A stretch of 64,000 nucleotides of DNA from Crocinitomicaceae bacterium (GTDB lineage: Bacteria > Bacteroidota > Bacteroidia > Flavobacteriales_D > Crocinitomicaceae): the NCBI GenBank assembly GCA_023262855.1, contig JALQYQ010000017.1, positions 37,485-101,484 of the forward strand, read 5' to 3'. A model generated the notes under the pieces. The model saw only the letters and a program-made list of their open reading frames with translations, had not been told where the DNA came from and searched no databases. Position 1 is the stretch's first letter. Each line of letters starts with the position of its first letter. Below are positions 1 through 7,598 of the stretch, piece by piece. The position numbers and the translations under genes are program-made.

Positions 1-645
1 TCTGAAAACACGTTCCAACGCTCCATGGTCAGCACCTGGAACAACTGTATACTTTAGGTTTTCACCGCCGTTGCATGCTTTAATCGCCTTCACCACTTTT
101 TCAGATTCTGAGATCGGAACAGCACGATCAGCATTTCCATGTTGTATCCACAAAGGAACTTGTGCCAAATTACAACCATCTTTTACATTTCCACCACCGC
201 AAAGCGCAACGGCTGCTGTAACAATTTCTGGATAAGCACCCGCAAAATGTAAGGTTCCGTAACCTCCCAAACTCATTCCTGCAACATACACACGGTTTGT
301 ATCCGTTTTGTACTGTTTTTGAACATACTGCAACACATGTAAAATCTTTTCAGGCTCCCATGATTTACCTGCTGGAACTTGTGGAGCAATCACAATCGCT
401 GGAATTGAACGTCCTTTATCGATTTCATGAATAACCCCATATTTGCGCACCAAAGCTAAATCCGAACCCGATAAACTTTTACCGTGTAAGAAAATTAATA
501 CCGGTGGATTATTTTGTAAAATACTATCCGCTGGAAGCGATAACCAAAAGTTATAATCTGATTTTCCCTTTTCCTCTGTCAATTGCCCAAAAGCTCCTGA
601 AATCAATGAAACAAAGAAAAGAATAAGAAATGTCGTTTTTTTCAT
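1..645 (-). CDS. Secreted alpha/beta-hydrolase esterase (PHB-depolymerase/phospholipase-like), C-terminus cut by window edge
   Basis: This gene is missing from the ORF track because it runs off the left edge. Reading the minus strand from the ATG at 645 gives an open frame down to base 1. The N-terminus (MKKTTFLILFF, ending near GAFGQ) is a Sec signal peptide, so the enzyme probably acts in the periplasm or outside the cell. The fold is indicated by PVLIFLHGKSL (oxyanion region), GMSLGGYGT (nucleophile Ser in GxSxG), HGNADRAVP (acid region) and VPGADHGA (catalytic His). These match the dienelactone hydrolase/PHB-depolymerase/carboxylesterase group. The substrate cannot be told. Only the last residues appear to be missing. 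Confidence 0.8.
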   Translation of the reverse strand, partial: MKKTTFLILFFVSLISGAFGQLTEEKGKSDYNFWLSLPADSILQNNPPVLIFLHGKSLSGSDLALVRKYGVIHEIDKGRSIPAIVIAPQVPAGKSWEPEKILHVLQYVQKQYKTDTNRVYVAGMSLGGYGTLHFAGAYPEIVTAAVALCGGGNVKDGCNLAQVPLWIQHGNADRAVPISESEKVVKAIKACNGGENLKYTVVPGADHGALERVFR

Positions 646-708
646 AGGACGGCAAAGATAGTGATAATGAGAGGAATGAAATGTTAAAAAACGTCAACAC
701 GTTGTTTT

Positions 709-750
709 GAACATGGAGCATAGAACATGGAACATAGATTATGAAGGATA
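709..750. repeat. Degenerate heptamer tandem repeat (gaacatg/gaacata type)
   Basis: Six consecutive 7-mers, gaacatg, gagcata, gaacatg, gaacata, gattatg and aaggata, fill part of the gap between the esterase promoter side and the end of the DUF721 gene. It is one of several period-7 arrays in this window; see findings. Confidence 0.6.
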
Positions 751-814
751 GAGTAAAAAAAAGATAAAGTCCTTTAGCGAAGCGGTCTAGAAGTCTTGAA
801 TTCTTTTGTCCTAA

Positions 815-1123
815 TCACCCAAACCAAACATCCTGAATCATCTCAAACCCCGCCTTTTCGTTGATGCGATGAATAATCACCTGTTTTCCATACGACAATT
901 CATCGCGCATAACAGAAGAATCCATCGTGAGGTATAAGACCTTATTTTTGATTTTAATTTCTTTCGTTCGATTTGCCACTGCAATTCCCATCATTTCCGG
1001 CCAGGCATCGATTATATCAAGTTCCTTCATTTTTCCATCCAAGCGATAGGCGCGCAATAACTTGTCAATTACCTCACTCAATGGCGCTTCATTAGAAGTA
1101 CGTTTTAATTCATCTTTGTTCAT
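815..1123 (-). CDS. DUF721 (DciA-like) domain protein
   Basis: A 102-residue protein with the DUF721 pattern: an N-terminal helix (LSEVIDKLLRAYRLDGKM), then DAWPEMMG, then AVANRTKEIKIKNKVLYLTMDSS and a C-terminal helix. DUF721 includes DciA, the helicase loader/operator found in bacteria without DnaC. The Bacteroidota version is short and habitually sits beside recF, as here. Its ATG overlaps the recF stop by four bases (ATGA), so the two are almost certainly co-transcribed and translationally coupled. Placement next to recF suggests a role in replication or repair on single-stranded DNA. That role is inferred from the family; no catalytic residues are visible. Confidence 0.85.
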   Translation of the reverse strand: MNKDELKRTSNEAPLSEVIDKLLRAYRLDGKMKELDIIDAWPEMMGIAVANRTKEIKIKNKVLYLTMDSSVMRDELSYGKQVIIHRINEKAGFEMIQDVWFG

Positions 1124-2247
1124 ACTTCTTGTATTATTTGTGAAGGTAATTCAACGACAATTCCTTGATCAACAGAAAACAATTTGCTTTCAAATTCGCC
1201 CGTTTGAAAAATGGCACGAATACGATCTTCATCTGTATCGGTTACCAATACTTGTCCAAAATAATGATTCGAAACCAAAGCCAATAACTTAGCGACACGG
1301 GTTTGATCCAATTTATCAAAAATATCATCCAATAAAAGTACAGGATGCACATTCAAATGCTTTTTCAACCAATCGTACTGTGCCAAGCGCAAAGCAATGA
1401 TAAACGATTTCTGCTGTCCTTGTGAACCAAACTTTTTAATCGGATGACCTTTTATCGTAAACAACAAATCATCTTTGTGTGTACCTGCATTCGAATAATG
1501 CGTTATCGCGTCTTTTTTCTCGTATTGAATCAACAAGTCCTCAAACGATTGATCATTCAGTTGAGAACGATAATCCAAATGAACTTCTTCACTTTCCAAG
1601 CCAATGTAATGATAGCGTTCTTGAAAAACAGGAATAAATTCCTCTAAAAACGCTTTACGTTTCTCATGAATCGCCGTTCCAGTTTTAATCAATTGCTCAT
1701 TCCATACTTCGATGGACTCACGATCAAACAAACCATGATCGTACATATTGCGCAACAAAGCATTTCGTTGATCCAAAATCTTTGCGTAGCGCTGAATATT
1801 GTCCAAATACTGACGATCGAACTGAGATATAATGCCATCCATCCATTTTCTGCGCAATTCACTTCCCTCAGAAATTAAATCACGATCATAAGGGGAAATC
1901 ATTACAGCGGGAAATTGACCTATGTGATCGGCTAATTTTTCGTATTCTTTCTTATTGCGTTTGAACACTTTTTTCGCACCACTTTTTACGGCACAATGAA
2001 TCGCAATATCTTGATCGTCCTTGCTCCATGTTCCTTGAATGGCAAAAAACGCTTGATCGAAGCGAATATTCTGACGATCCATTACATTCATGTACGACTT
2101 GCAAAGACTCAAATAATGAACTGCATCCAAGATGTTTGTCTTCCCGGAACCATTCTTCCCAACAAAACAATTGACATTCGAAGACAAGGCTATTTCAGCT
2201 TCTTCGTAATTCTTAAAATTGATGAGATGGATGGATTTTAAATGCAT
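1120..2247 (-). CDS. recF: DNA replication/repair protein RecF
   Basis: RecF is an SMC-like ATPase that helps load RecA at single-strand gaps. The sequence has the N-terminal strand HLKSIHLINFKNYEEAEI, Walker A GKNGSGKTN near residue 30, the signature FGSQGQQKSFIIALRLAQ near 300, and Walker B PVLLLDDIFDKLD. Its length of about 375 residues is normal. The ORF track begins at a GTG at 2253, but a TAnnTTTG promoter box occupies 2253-2260, so I place the start at the ATG at 2247, which gives the usual MHLKxI N-terminus. It overlaps DUF721 downstream by four bases. With the promoter this close, the message may be leaderless. Confidence 0.95.
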   Translation of the reverse strand: MHLKSIHLINFKNYEEAEIALSSNVNCFVGKNGSGKTNILDAVHYLSLCKSYMNVMDRQNIRFDQAFFAIQGTWSKDDQDIAIHCAVKSGAKKVFKRNKKEYEKLADHIGQFPAVMISPYDRDLISEGSELRRKWMDGIISQFDRQYLDNIQRYAKILDQRNALLRNMYDHGLFDRESIEVWNEQLIKTGTAIHEKRKAFLEEFIPVFQERYHYIGLESEEVHLDYRSQLNDQSFEDLLIQYEKKDAITHYSNAGTHKDDLLFTIKGHPIKKFGSQGQQKSFIIALRLAQYDWLKKHLNVHPVLLLDDIFDKLDQTRVAKLLALVSNHYFGQVLVTDTDEDRIRAIFQTGEFESKLFSVDQGIVVELPSQIIQEV

Positions 2248-2252
2248 TGACA

Positions 2253-2260
2253 CAAATTTA
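2253..2260 (-). promoter_or_regulatory. Probable -7 box of recF promoter (TAAATTTG)
   Basis: On the minus strand TAAATTTG matches the Bacteroidota -7 consensus TAnnTTTG. It ends only six bases before the recF ATG at 2247, so the transcript would have almost no leader. A weak -33-like TTCG lies about 20 bases upstream. Confidence 0.55.
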
Positions 2261-2340
2261 AACCAATTTTTGCTCGCTCCGAATTTTTAGTGATTTTGTT
2301 TTAAATTGTCTTTAAGCACAATCTTGTTGAAAACTTCGCT

Positions 2341-2369
2341 TTTGTTAATCAAAAAAAAAACTATTTTTG
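2341..2369 (+). promoter_or_regulatory. Probable promoter of TPR protein-ribH operon (TTTG / TATTTTTG)
   Basis: TTTG at 2341-2344 and TATTTTTG at 2362-2369 match the Bacteroidota -33 and -7 elements with 17 bases between them, slightly short of the usual 19-21. The boxes lie inside the N-terminal extension of the track ORF, which shows that the TTG start at 2306 is wrong. Confidence 0.6.
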
Positions 2370-2389
2370 CAGGGCTAAATTTGCAGATA

Positions 2390-3034
2390 ATGTTAGAAAA
2401 TTTTTCAGTACAAGAAATTAAAAGACACTTAGAGTCAAACAAGAATATGCGTTTCGTCACTTACGGAGTGGGTGGTTTACTTGTTTTAGTAATCGGATAT
2501 TTCGCATACATTCAATTCATGTGGAAGCCTGACAATGAGAAATCGAAAGATGCTTATTGGATTGGTTTGAACTACGCAAGTCAAGATTCAACTGACTTAG
2601 CAATTGATGCGTTGAAACCAGTTGTTAAAAAATACGATGGTAAAATTGGTGGTGAAAACGCGCAATTTATCTTAGGAAGACAATACATGTCAAAAGGTGA
2701 ATTCAAAAAAGCATTGACTGAATTAGAAGGTGTTGACGTTGAAGATACGTATGTTTCTGCGATGGCAATTGGACTTCAAGGAGATTGCTACAGTGAAATG
2801 AAAGATTTCAAAACAGCGACTGAGAAATACTTAGAAGCAGCTGGATTGAATGAAAACGAAATGACAACTCCAATGTATTTGTTCAAAGCTGGATTAACAG
2901 CTGAGAAAACAAGTGATTTCGATACAGCAGTTGATTGTTACAAAAAAATTCAAGACGATTATCCTCAATTTGGTTCTCAAAAATCAATTGAAAAATACAT
3001 CGCTCGATCTTCAAGCAAAACAACAAAAAAATAA
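2390..3034 (+). CDS. Membrane-anchored tetratricopeptide repeat protein
   Basis: A 214-residue protein with a short cytoplasmic N-terminus (MLENFSVQEIKRHLESNKN), one membrane helix (FVTYGVGGLLVLVIGYFAYI, about residues 22-41) and a C-terminal domain of TPR-like helical pairs (for example GGENAQFILGRQYMSKGEFKKAL and MYLFKAGLTAEKTSDFDTAVDCY). The layout resembles YfgM-type ancillary translocon/TPR proteins, whose TPR domain faces the periplasm; that parallel is inference. The track start at 2306 is a TTG ahead of the promoter, so I use the ATG at 2390. Its stop is followed directly by the ribH ATG, so the two genes form an operon. Confidence 0.85.
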   Translation: MLENFSVQEIKRHLESNKNMRFVTYGVGGLLVLVIGYFAYIQFMWKPDNEKSKDAYWIGLNYASQDSTDLAIDALKPVVKKYDGKIGGENAQFILGRQYMSKGEFKKALTELEGVDVEDTYVSAMAIGLQGDCYSEMKDFKTATEKYLEAAGLNENEMTTPMYLFKAGLTAEKTSDFDTAVDCYKKIQDDYPQFGSQKSIEKYIARSSSKTTKK

Positions 3035-3553
3035 ATGGCTACTGCATTACGCAATCTGTCAGAATACGATAAGGACTTTGTTCCAAACGGTGCCGATTTT
3101 AAAGTCGGCATTGTTGTTTCTGAATGGAACGATTCAATTACCTTGAATCTGTTAAAAGGTGCTAAAGAAGCATTGTTAGACAATGGTGTAAAAGAAGAAA
3201 ACATTTTGGTGCGTTTTGTTCCAGGTGCTTTCGAACTTCCATTGGGAGCTCAATACATGTGTGAATTTACAGATGTAGATGGCGTTGTTGCCATTGGCGT
3301 TGTCATTCAAGGTGAAACAAAACATTTTGACTTTGTATGCGACGGTGCAACACAAGGAATCAAAGACATCAATCTAAAATACAATACGCCAGTTGCCTTC
3401 TGTTTATTGACAGACAACAACATACAGCAATCGATAGACCGTTCAGGTGGCAAACATGGTAATAAAGGGATTGAATGCGCCATTGCTTGCATGAAAATGA
3501 TTGATTTAAAACGTCAATTTAAGTCAGTCGGAAAAATTGGCTATTCTAAATAA
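3035..3553 (+). CDS. ribH: 6,7-dimethyl-8-ribityllumazine synthase
   Basis: RibH condenses 5-amino-6-ribitylaminouracil with 3,4-dihydroxy-2-butanone 4-phosphate, the penultimate step of riboflavin synthesis, in a cytosolic oligomer. Family landmarks are VGIVVSEWND near residue 30, VPGAFELPLGAQ, GVVIQGETKHFDFVCDG with the catalytic His region, and the closing GNKGIECAIACMKMIDL. The 172-residue length includes a normal short N-terminal extension. The ATG directly abuts the stop of the TPR gene. No other riboflavin gene is nearby, and I see no FMN riboswitch upstream. Confidence 0.95.
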   Translation: MATALRNLSEYDKDFVPNGADFKVGIVVSEWNDSITLNLLKGAKEALLDNGVKEENILVRFVPGAFELPLGAQYMCEFTDVDGVVAIGVVIQGETKHFDFVCDGATQGIKDINLKYNTPVAFCLLTDNNIQQSIDRSGGKHGNKGIECAIACMKMIDLKRQFKSVGKIGYSK

Positions 3554-3595
3554 TGCAAAAGAAAAAAATAATCTAATTTTCTGATCAATTGAATC

Positions 3596-3630
3596 ATGAA
3601 TCATAAATCATGAATCATAAATTATAAATT
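3596..3630. repeat. Heptamer tandem repeat (atgaatc/ataaatc type)
   Basis: Five consecutive 7-mers, atgaatc, ataaatc, atgaatc, ataaatt and ataaatt, lie between ribH and glmM. They belong to the period-7 class described in the findings. Confidence 0.65.
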
Positions 3631-3645
3631 CCTAAAGTCTAAAAA

Positions 3646-5031
3646 ATGACATTAATAAAATCAATCTCTGGAATCCGCGGAACGATTGGCGGAAAAGTAG
3701 ATCAAGGATTGACACCAATTGATGCAGTTAAATTCGCTGCAGCTTATGGTACTTGGTTGAAAAACAGAAATGCGGGAAGCAAAATCAAAGTCGTAATTGG
3801 GCGTGATGCGCGTATCTCTGGGCAAATGATTTCTGACTTGGTTATTTCAACCTTGGTTGGCTTAGGAATTGATGTTGTAAACTTAGGATTATCGACTACA
3901 CCAACAGTTGAAGTGGCTGTTCCAATGGAAAATGCGCACGGTGGAATCATTCTAACCGCAAGTCACAATCCAAAACAATGGAATGCATTAAAATTATTGA
4001 ACGAAAAAGGTGAATTCATTTCTGGTGCTGACGGTGAAGCTGTTTTAGCGATTGCTGAAGCTGAAAGTTTTGAATTTGCAGAAGTGGATGATTTAGGAAA
4101 AGTTAGTCAAGATGATTCCTATTTACAAAAACACATTGATGCAATTTTAGCCTTGCCATTGGTGGATAAAAAAGCAATTGAAGCAGCTAATTTCTCAGTG
4201 GTTGTTGATGCTGTTAACTCTACCGGTGGAATATTTGTTCCAGCGCTTTTAGAAGCCTTGGGAGTTAAAAACACCACGAAACTTTATTGTGATCCAACCG
4301 GACATTTTCCTCACAATCCAGAACCATTGCCAGAACATTTAACTGATCTGGCGGCTAAAATTAAGGAAGTTGGAGCTGATGTCGGTATTACTGTAGATCC
4401 AGATGTTGACCGTTTAGCGCTTGTTTGCGAGGATGGTTCGATGTTCGGTGAAGAATATACCCTGGTTGCAGTTGCTGATTATGTGTTAACGCATACGCCA
4501 GGCGCAACTGTATCAAACTTATCTTCTACACGTGCTTTGCGTGATATTACAGAAGACCGTGGTTTATTGTACAGTGCAGCGGCAGTTGGTGAAGTCAACG
4601 TAGTGACAAAAATGAAAGAAACGAATGCTGTAATCGGTGGTGAAGGAAATGGTGGTGTCATCTATCCTGAATTGCATTACGGACGTGATTCATTGGTTGG
4701 AATTGCTTTGTTTTTGAGTCATTTGGCGCACAAAAAAATGAAAGTTTCAGAATTGCGTGATAGCTATCCGAAATACACGATTTCGAAAAATAAAATTGAA
4801 TTAACGCCAGACATCGATGTAGATCAATTGTTGATGCACATGACAATCAACTATGCACACGAAGAAGTTGATACAACGGATGGTGTTAAAATTTACATCG
4901 GAAAAGAATGGGTTCACTTGCGTAAAAGTAATACTGAGCCAATCATTCGAATTTATTCTGAAAGCCAAAATGAGCAAATGGCCAATGATCTTGCCGAACG
5001 CATCATTCTTGAAATAAAAGCATTGATTTAA
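3646..5031 (+). CDS. glmM: Phosphoglucosamine mutase (alpha-D-phosphohexomutase)
   Basis: A 461-residue member of the alpha-D-phosphohexomutase superfamily, probably converting glucosamine-6-phosphate to glucosamine-1-phosphate for peptidoglycan and LPS precursors in the cytosol. All four active-site elements are visible: SISGIRGTIGG at the N-terminus, the phosphoserine loop TASHNPKQWNALK near residue 105, the metal loop DPDVDRLAL near 245, the sugar loop GEGNGGVI near 330, and the phosphate loop RKSNTEPIIRIYSE near 430. A second phosphohexomutase lies at 49514-50923. GlmM is assigned to this copy by overall resemblance to Bacteroidota GlmM; the substrate split is inference. Confidence 0.85.
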   Translation: MTLIKSISGIRGTIGGKVDQGLTPIDAVKFAAAYGTWLKNRNAGSKIKVVIGRDARISGQMISDLVISTLVGLGIDVVNLGLSTTPTVEVAVPMENAHGGIILTASHNPKQWNALKLLNEKGEFISGADGEAVLAIAEAESFEFAEVDDLGKVSQDDSYLQKHIDAILALPLVDKKAIEAANFSVVVDAVNSTGGIFVPALLEALGVKNTTKLYCDPTGHFPHNPEPLPEHLTDLAAKIKEVGADVGITVDPDVDRLALVCEDGSMFGEEYTLVAVADYVLTHTPGATVSNLSSTRALRDITEDRGLLYSAAAVGEVNVVTKMKETNAVIGGEGNGGVIYPELHYGRDSLVGIALFLSHLAHKKMKVSELRDSYPKYTISKNKIELTPDIDVDQLLMHMTINYAHEEVDTTDGVKIYIGKEWVHLRKSNTEPIIRIYSESQNEQMANDLAERIILEIKALI

Positions 5032-5053
5032 TTCAATCTAATCATATAAATGA

Positions 5054-5080
5054 AAGCTCCGTTAGACGGGGCTTTTTTTT
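5054..5080 (+). terminator. Rho-independent terminator after glmM
   Basis: A nine-pair stem aagctccgt/acggggctt with loop tag (one G-T pair) is followed by eight T residues. The stop codon of the convergent sanA gene lies at the end of the T tract. Confidence 0.85.
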
Positions 5081-5717
5081 ATGGAATCTGAACTTGTTCT
5101 CCCAGAAAAGTCGGCTCAACATTCAATTTCACTTCAAAGTATGCTTTGACACAGGCAAAAAACTCACGAAACTTCGTTTTAATTCCATACATTTTTCGCA
5201 CATCAGTAGCATCAAATCCATAAGCTTCCAACCCAAAACGTCGCGCAATGTAAACCGCTCGTTGATTGTGAAAGTGTTGTGAAATGACAACAAATTGTTT
5301 TTGACCAAAAATCTTCCAAGCTCGAAGCACAGAATCATAGGTATCAAACCCTGCGTAATCTAAAAAAATATGTTCGGTAGGAATTCCACGGGAAATCAAT
5401 TCTTGTTTCATATCTTCAGGTTCGTTGTAATCCTTACTCCCATTATCACCACTGATGAGAACATTTTTTATTTTCCCAGATTCATACAGCTTCACGCAAG
5501 CATCAATTCGATGAAAGAAATACGCGTTTTCAGAACCTCCTCTTAAATTACGACTCGTTCCAAGCAATAACCCAGTTTTCACTTCAGGCATTTTTTCAAC
5601 ATCCGAAAAAAGAAAGGCCTTGCTTTCATAATAGACAGAAAAATTTGACCAACACGCAATAAACACACCTAAAAAAAATGTATAAATCATTACTTTCTTC
5701 CATCTGATTTTCTGCAT
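5079..5717 (-). CDS. sanA: SanA-like DUF218 (ElyC/SanA/YdcF) envelope protein
   Basis: A 212-residue inner-membrane protein with one N-terminal helix (VMIYTFFLGVFIACWSNF) and a periplasmic DUF218 domain. Diagnostic stretches match SanA: LLLGTSRNLRGG, NVLISGDNGSKDYNEPEDM, IFLDYAGFDTYDSVLRAW and ISQHFHNQRAVYIARRFG. SanA is tied to vancomycin sensitivity and envelope barrier function in E. coli, with unknown chemistry. It is convergent with glmM and its last codons share the terminator. A TAAATTTG box lies about 40 bases upstream of the ATG. Confidence 0.88.
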   Translation of the reverse strand: MQKIRWKKVMIYTFFLGVFIACWSNFSVYYESKAFLFSDVEKMPEVKTGLLLGTSRNLRGGSENAYFFHRIDACVKLYESGKIKNVLISGDNGSKDYNEPEDMKQELISRGIPTEHIFLDYAGFDTYDSVLRAWKIFGQKQFVVISQHFHNQRAVYIARRFGLEAYGFDATDVRKMYGIKTKFREFFACVKAYFEVKLNVEPTFLGEQVQIP

Positions 5718-5758
5718 GTTATATTTTTTTATCGTGAAATGTTAAAATTTATTTGAAC

Positions 5759-5766
5759 CAAATTTA
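5759..5766 (-). promoter_or_regulatory. Probable -7 box of sanA (TAAATTTG)
   Basis: The minus-strand sequence TAAATTTG fits TAnnTTTG and would leave a leader of roughly 35 bases before sanA. No clear -33 element is seen. Confidence 0.45.
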
Positions 5767-5837
5767 TCGCATTCTGTACCGCCACTCTGAAATGACACTC
5801 GCGAAGTTAACAACGAATTAAATTAAAACGTAAAAAT

Positions 5838-7520
5838 ATGAAAAAGGTCATCGGTATTGTACTTGTTATGCTGGCAGCATTTTCGCTCCAAGCCAACGAC
5901 AAAGAAATTGTAAAACCTACTTTAACGGAAGTAACGGTTTATGCTCAAGGAGCTCAGCTTTTCCAGAAAGCAAATTATACAATTAAACCAGGAATCACAG
6001 AAGTCATCATTGAAGGCGTTAGTCCTTACATCGATGCAAATAGTCTTCAAGTAAAAGCAACAGGTGCGGCAGTAATAATTGATTCGAAATACTCCCTTTT
6101 CTACCCAACACCTGAAGAAGTTAGTTTAGAAGGATTGCCACTAAAAATTCGTAAAGACATTCAATTGTTGGAAGATTCATTAAAAATGTTGGGTTACGAT
6201 ATTCAAGACATCCAAGATGAAATAGATGTGTTAACAGCTACAAAAAACATTTTAGCAAACAACGGAGCAATTCGTGGACAAGGAAAAGTCAATGATTCCA
6301 TCAATTTATTGAAACAAGCAGTGGATTATTACACCGTTAAAATGACTGAAATCAATAAAAAACTGTTGACACTAAACAAACGCAAAGCAGAGAAATACGA
6401 GAAAAAACGTGCGATGGAAGATCGCTTATTGAAATTGAGACAGCACCAATCCAGCACAGGCGCCGACGTTAAAGATCAAGGTCCAATTCACCGCGTTGTC
6501 ATTACATTTTCAGCTAAAGAGTTGGTTACAGGTAAAATCACCGTTTCCTATCTTGTTTCGGAAGCTGGCTGGGTTCCAATGTACGATTTGCGCAGCGATG
6601 GTTTGACTTCGAAAATCAATTTAACGTACAAAGCTCAAGTTTTCCAAAACTCAGGTTTAGACTGGGACAATGTGAAATTGAACATTTCGACAAACAATCC
6701 TTATCAAAATAAAACGAAACCGGAATTACATCCTTGGTACATTGATTACTATGCATACCGCAACGATTATTACAAAGATCAAAATGCGCCGTCAGTAATG
6801 GAGAAAAAAATGGAAGCCGCTGGTTATGCATACACCAATTCAATTTCTACAAAGGGATTAGCAGAAGTTAACGCAGAAACCTCTGCCATGTTTGTGAGCA
6901 CAGTTCGCCAATTGACTTCTGCAGAATTTAAAATTGATTTACCGTATTCAATTAAATCTGATAATGAACAACACATGGTCTTAATCAAAGTTGTTGACAT
7001 GGATGCAAACTACAAATATTACACGGTTCCAAAATTGGATAACTCAGTTTATTTGGTGGCTCAATTGTCAAAATTGGATGAATTAGGATTGGTTCCAGCA
7101 CAAGCAAACATTTTCTTCGATGGAAGTTATGTTGGTGAAACATACATTGATCCAACAACAATGGACGATACCTTGAACCTAAGTTTAGGCAGAGATCCAA
7201 ACATCGTTGTGAAACGTACCTTATTAAAGAAAGACTGTAAAGAGCGAATTGTAGGCGATAAAAAAGAGAAAACAATGTCCTATTCAATTGAAGTGAAAAA
7301 CTTGAAAGCGACGCCAATTGATATCATTGTTCAAGATCAAATTCCAATCACTACAAACAGTGAGATTTTAATTGAACCAGGAGATTTAGGTAAAGGAAAT
7401 CGAGAGGAAACAACTGGAATCGTTGAGTGGACTTATTCACTTAAACCGAAAGAAAGTAAACTGATCAATTTCAGTTACAAGGTAACCCATAAAAAAGAAA
7501 TTAATTTACCACAATATTAA
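5838..7520 (+). CDS. Mucoidy inhibitor MuiA-family protein (DUF4140/DUF4139)
   Basis: A 560-residue exported protein with a signal peptide (MKKVIGIVLVMLAAFSLQA). The N-terminal DUF4140-like part reads LTEVTVYAQGAQLFQKANY and VEGVSPYIDANSLQVKATG-like text. A coiled-coil segment follows (about residues 105-205, rich in K, E and L). The C-terminal DUF4139 region contains ITVSYLVSEAGWVPMYDLRSD and VKLNISTNNPYQN. Proteins of this type are annotated as mucoidy inhibitor A homologues, but their biochemical function is unknown. It is a single-gene unit with its own terminator at 7542-7568, transcribed divergently from sanA. Confidence 0.85.
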   Translation: MKKVIGIVLVMLAAFSLQANDKEIVKPTLTEVTVYAQGAQLFQKANYTIKPGITEVIIEGVSPYIDANSLQVKATGAAVIIDSKYSLFYPTPEEVSLEGLPLKIRKDIQLLEDSLKMLGYDIQDIQDEIDVLTATKNILANNGAIRGQGKVNDSINLLKQAVDYYTVKMTEINKKLLTLNKRKAEKYEKKRAMEDRLLKLRQHQSSTGADVKDQGPIHRVVITFSAKELVTGKITVSYLVSEAGWVPMYDLRSDGLTSKINLTYKAQVFQNSGLDWDNVKLNISTNNPYQNKTKPELHPWYIDYYAYRNDYYKDQNAPSVMEKKMEAAGYAYTNSISTKGLAEVNAETSAMFVSTVRQLTSAEFKIDLPYSIKSDNEQHMVLIKVVDMDANYKYYTVPKLDNSVYLVAQLSKLDELGLVPAQANIFFDGSYVGETYIDPTTMDDTLNLSLGRDPNIVVKRTLLKKDCKERIVGDKKEKTMSYSIEVKNLKATPIDIIVQDQIPITTNSEILIEPGDLGKGNREETTGIVEWTYSLKPKESKLINFSYKVTHKKEINLPQY

Positions 7521-7541
7521 TATCTGCTACCAGCAAATGAA

Positions 7542-7568
7542 GGGGAACTCGAAAGGGTTCCCTTTTTT
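7542..7568 (+). terminator. Rho-independent terminator after the MuiA-family gene
   Basis: The stem gggaactc/gggttccc encloses the tetraloop gaaa and is followed by six T residues. Confidence 0.85.
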
Positions 7569-7585
7569 GGTTTAAATAATAAAAG

Positions 7586-7593
7586 TATATTTG
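7586..7593 (+). promoter_or_regulatory. Probable -7 box of the DUF2079 gene (TATATTTG)
   Basis: TATATTTG fits TAnnTTTG. TTTG at 7566-7569 could be the -33 element with a 16-base spacer. The box ends five bases before the ATG at 7599, which implies a leaderless or nearly leaderless message. Confidence 0.5.
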
Positions 7594-7598
7594 TTAGA

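Noticed and set aside
2306-2389. N-terminal extension of the TPR protein from TTG 2306
   Set aside because: It contains the probable -33 and -7 promoter elements and no family sequence.
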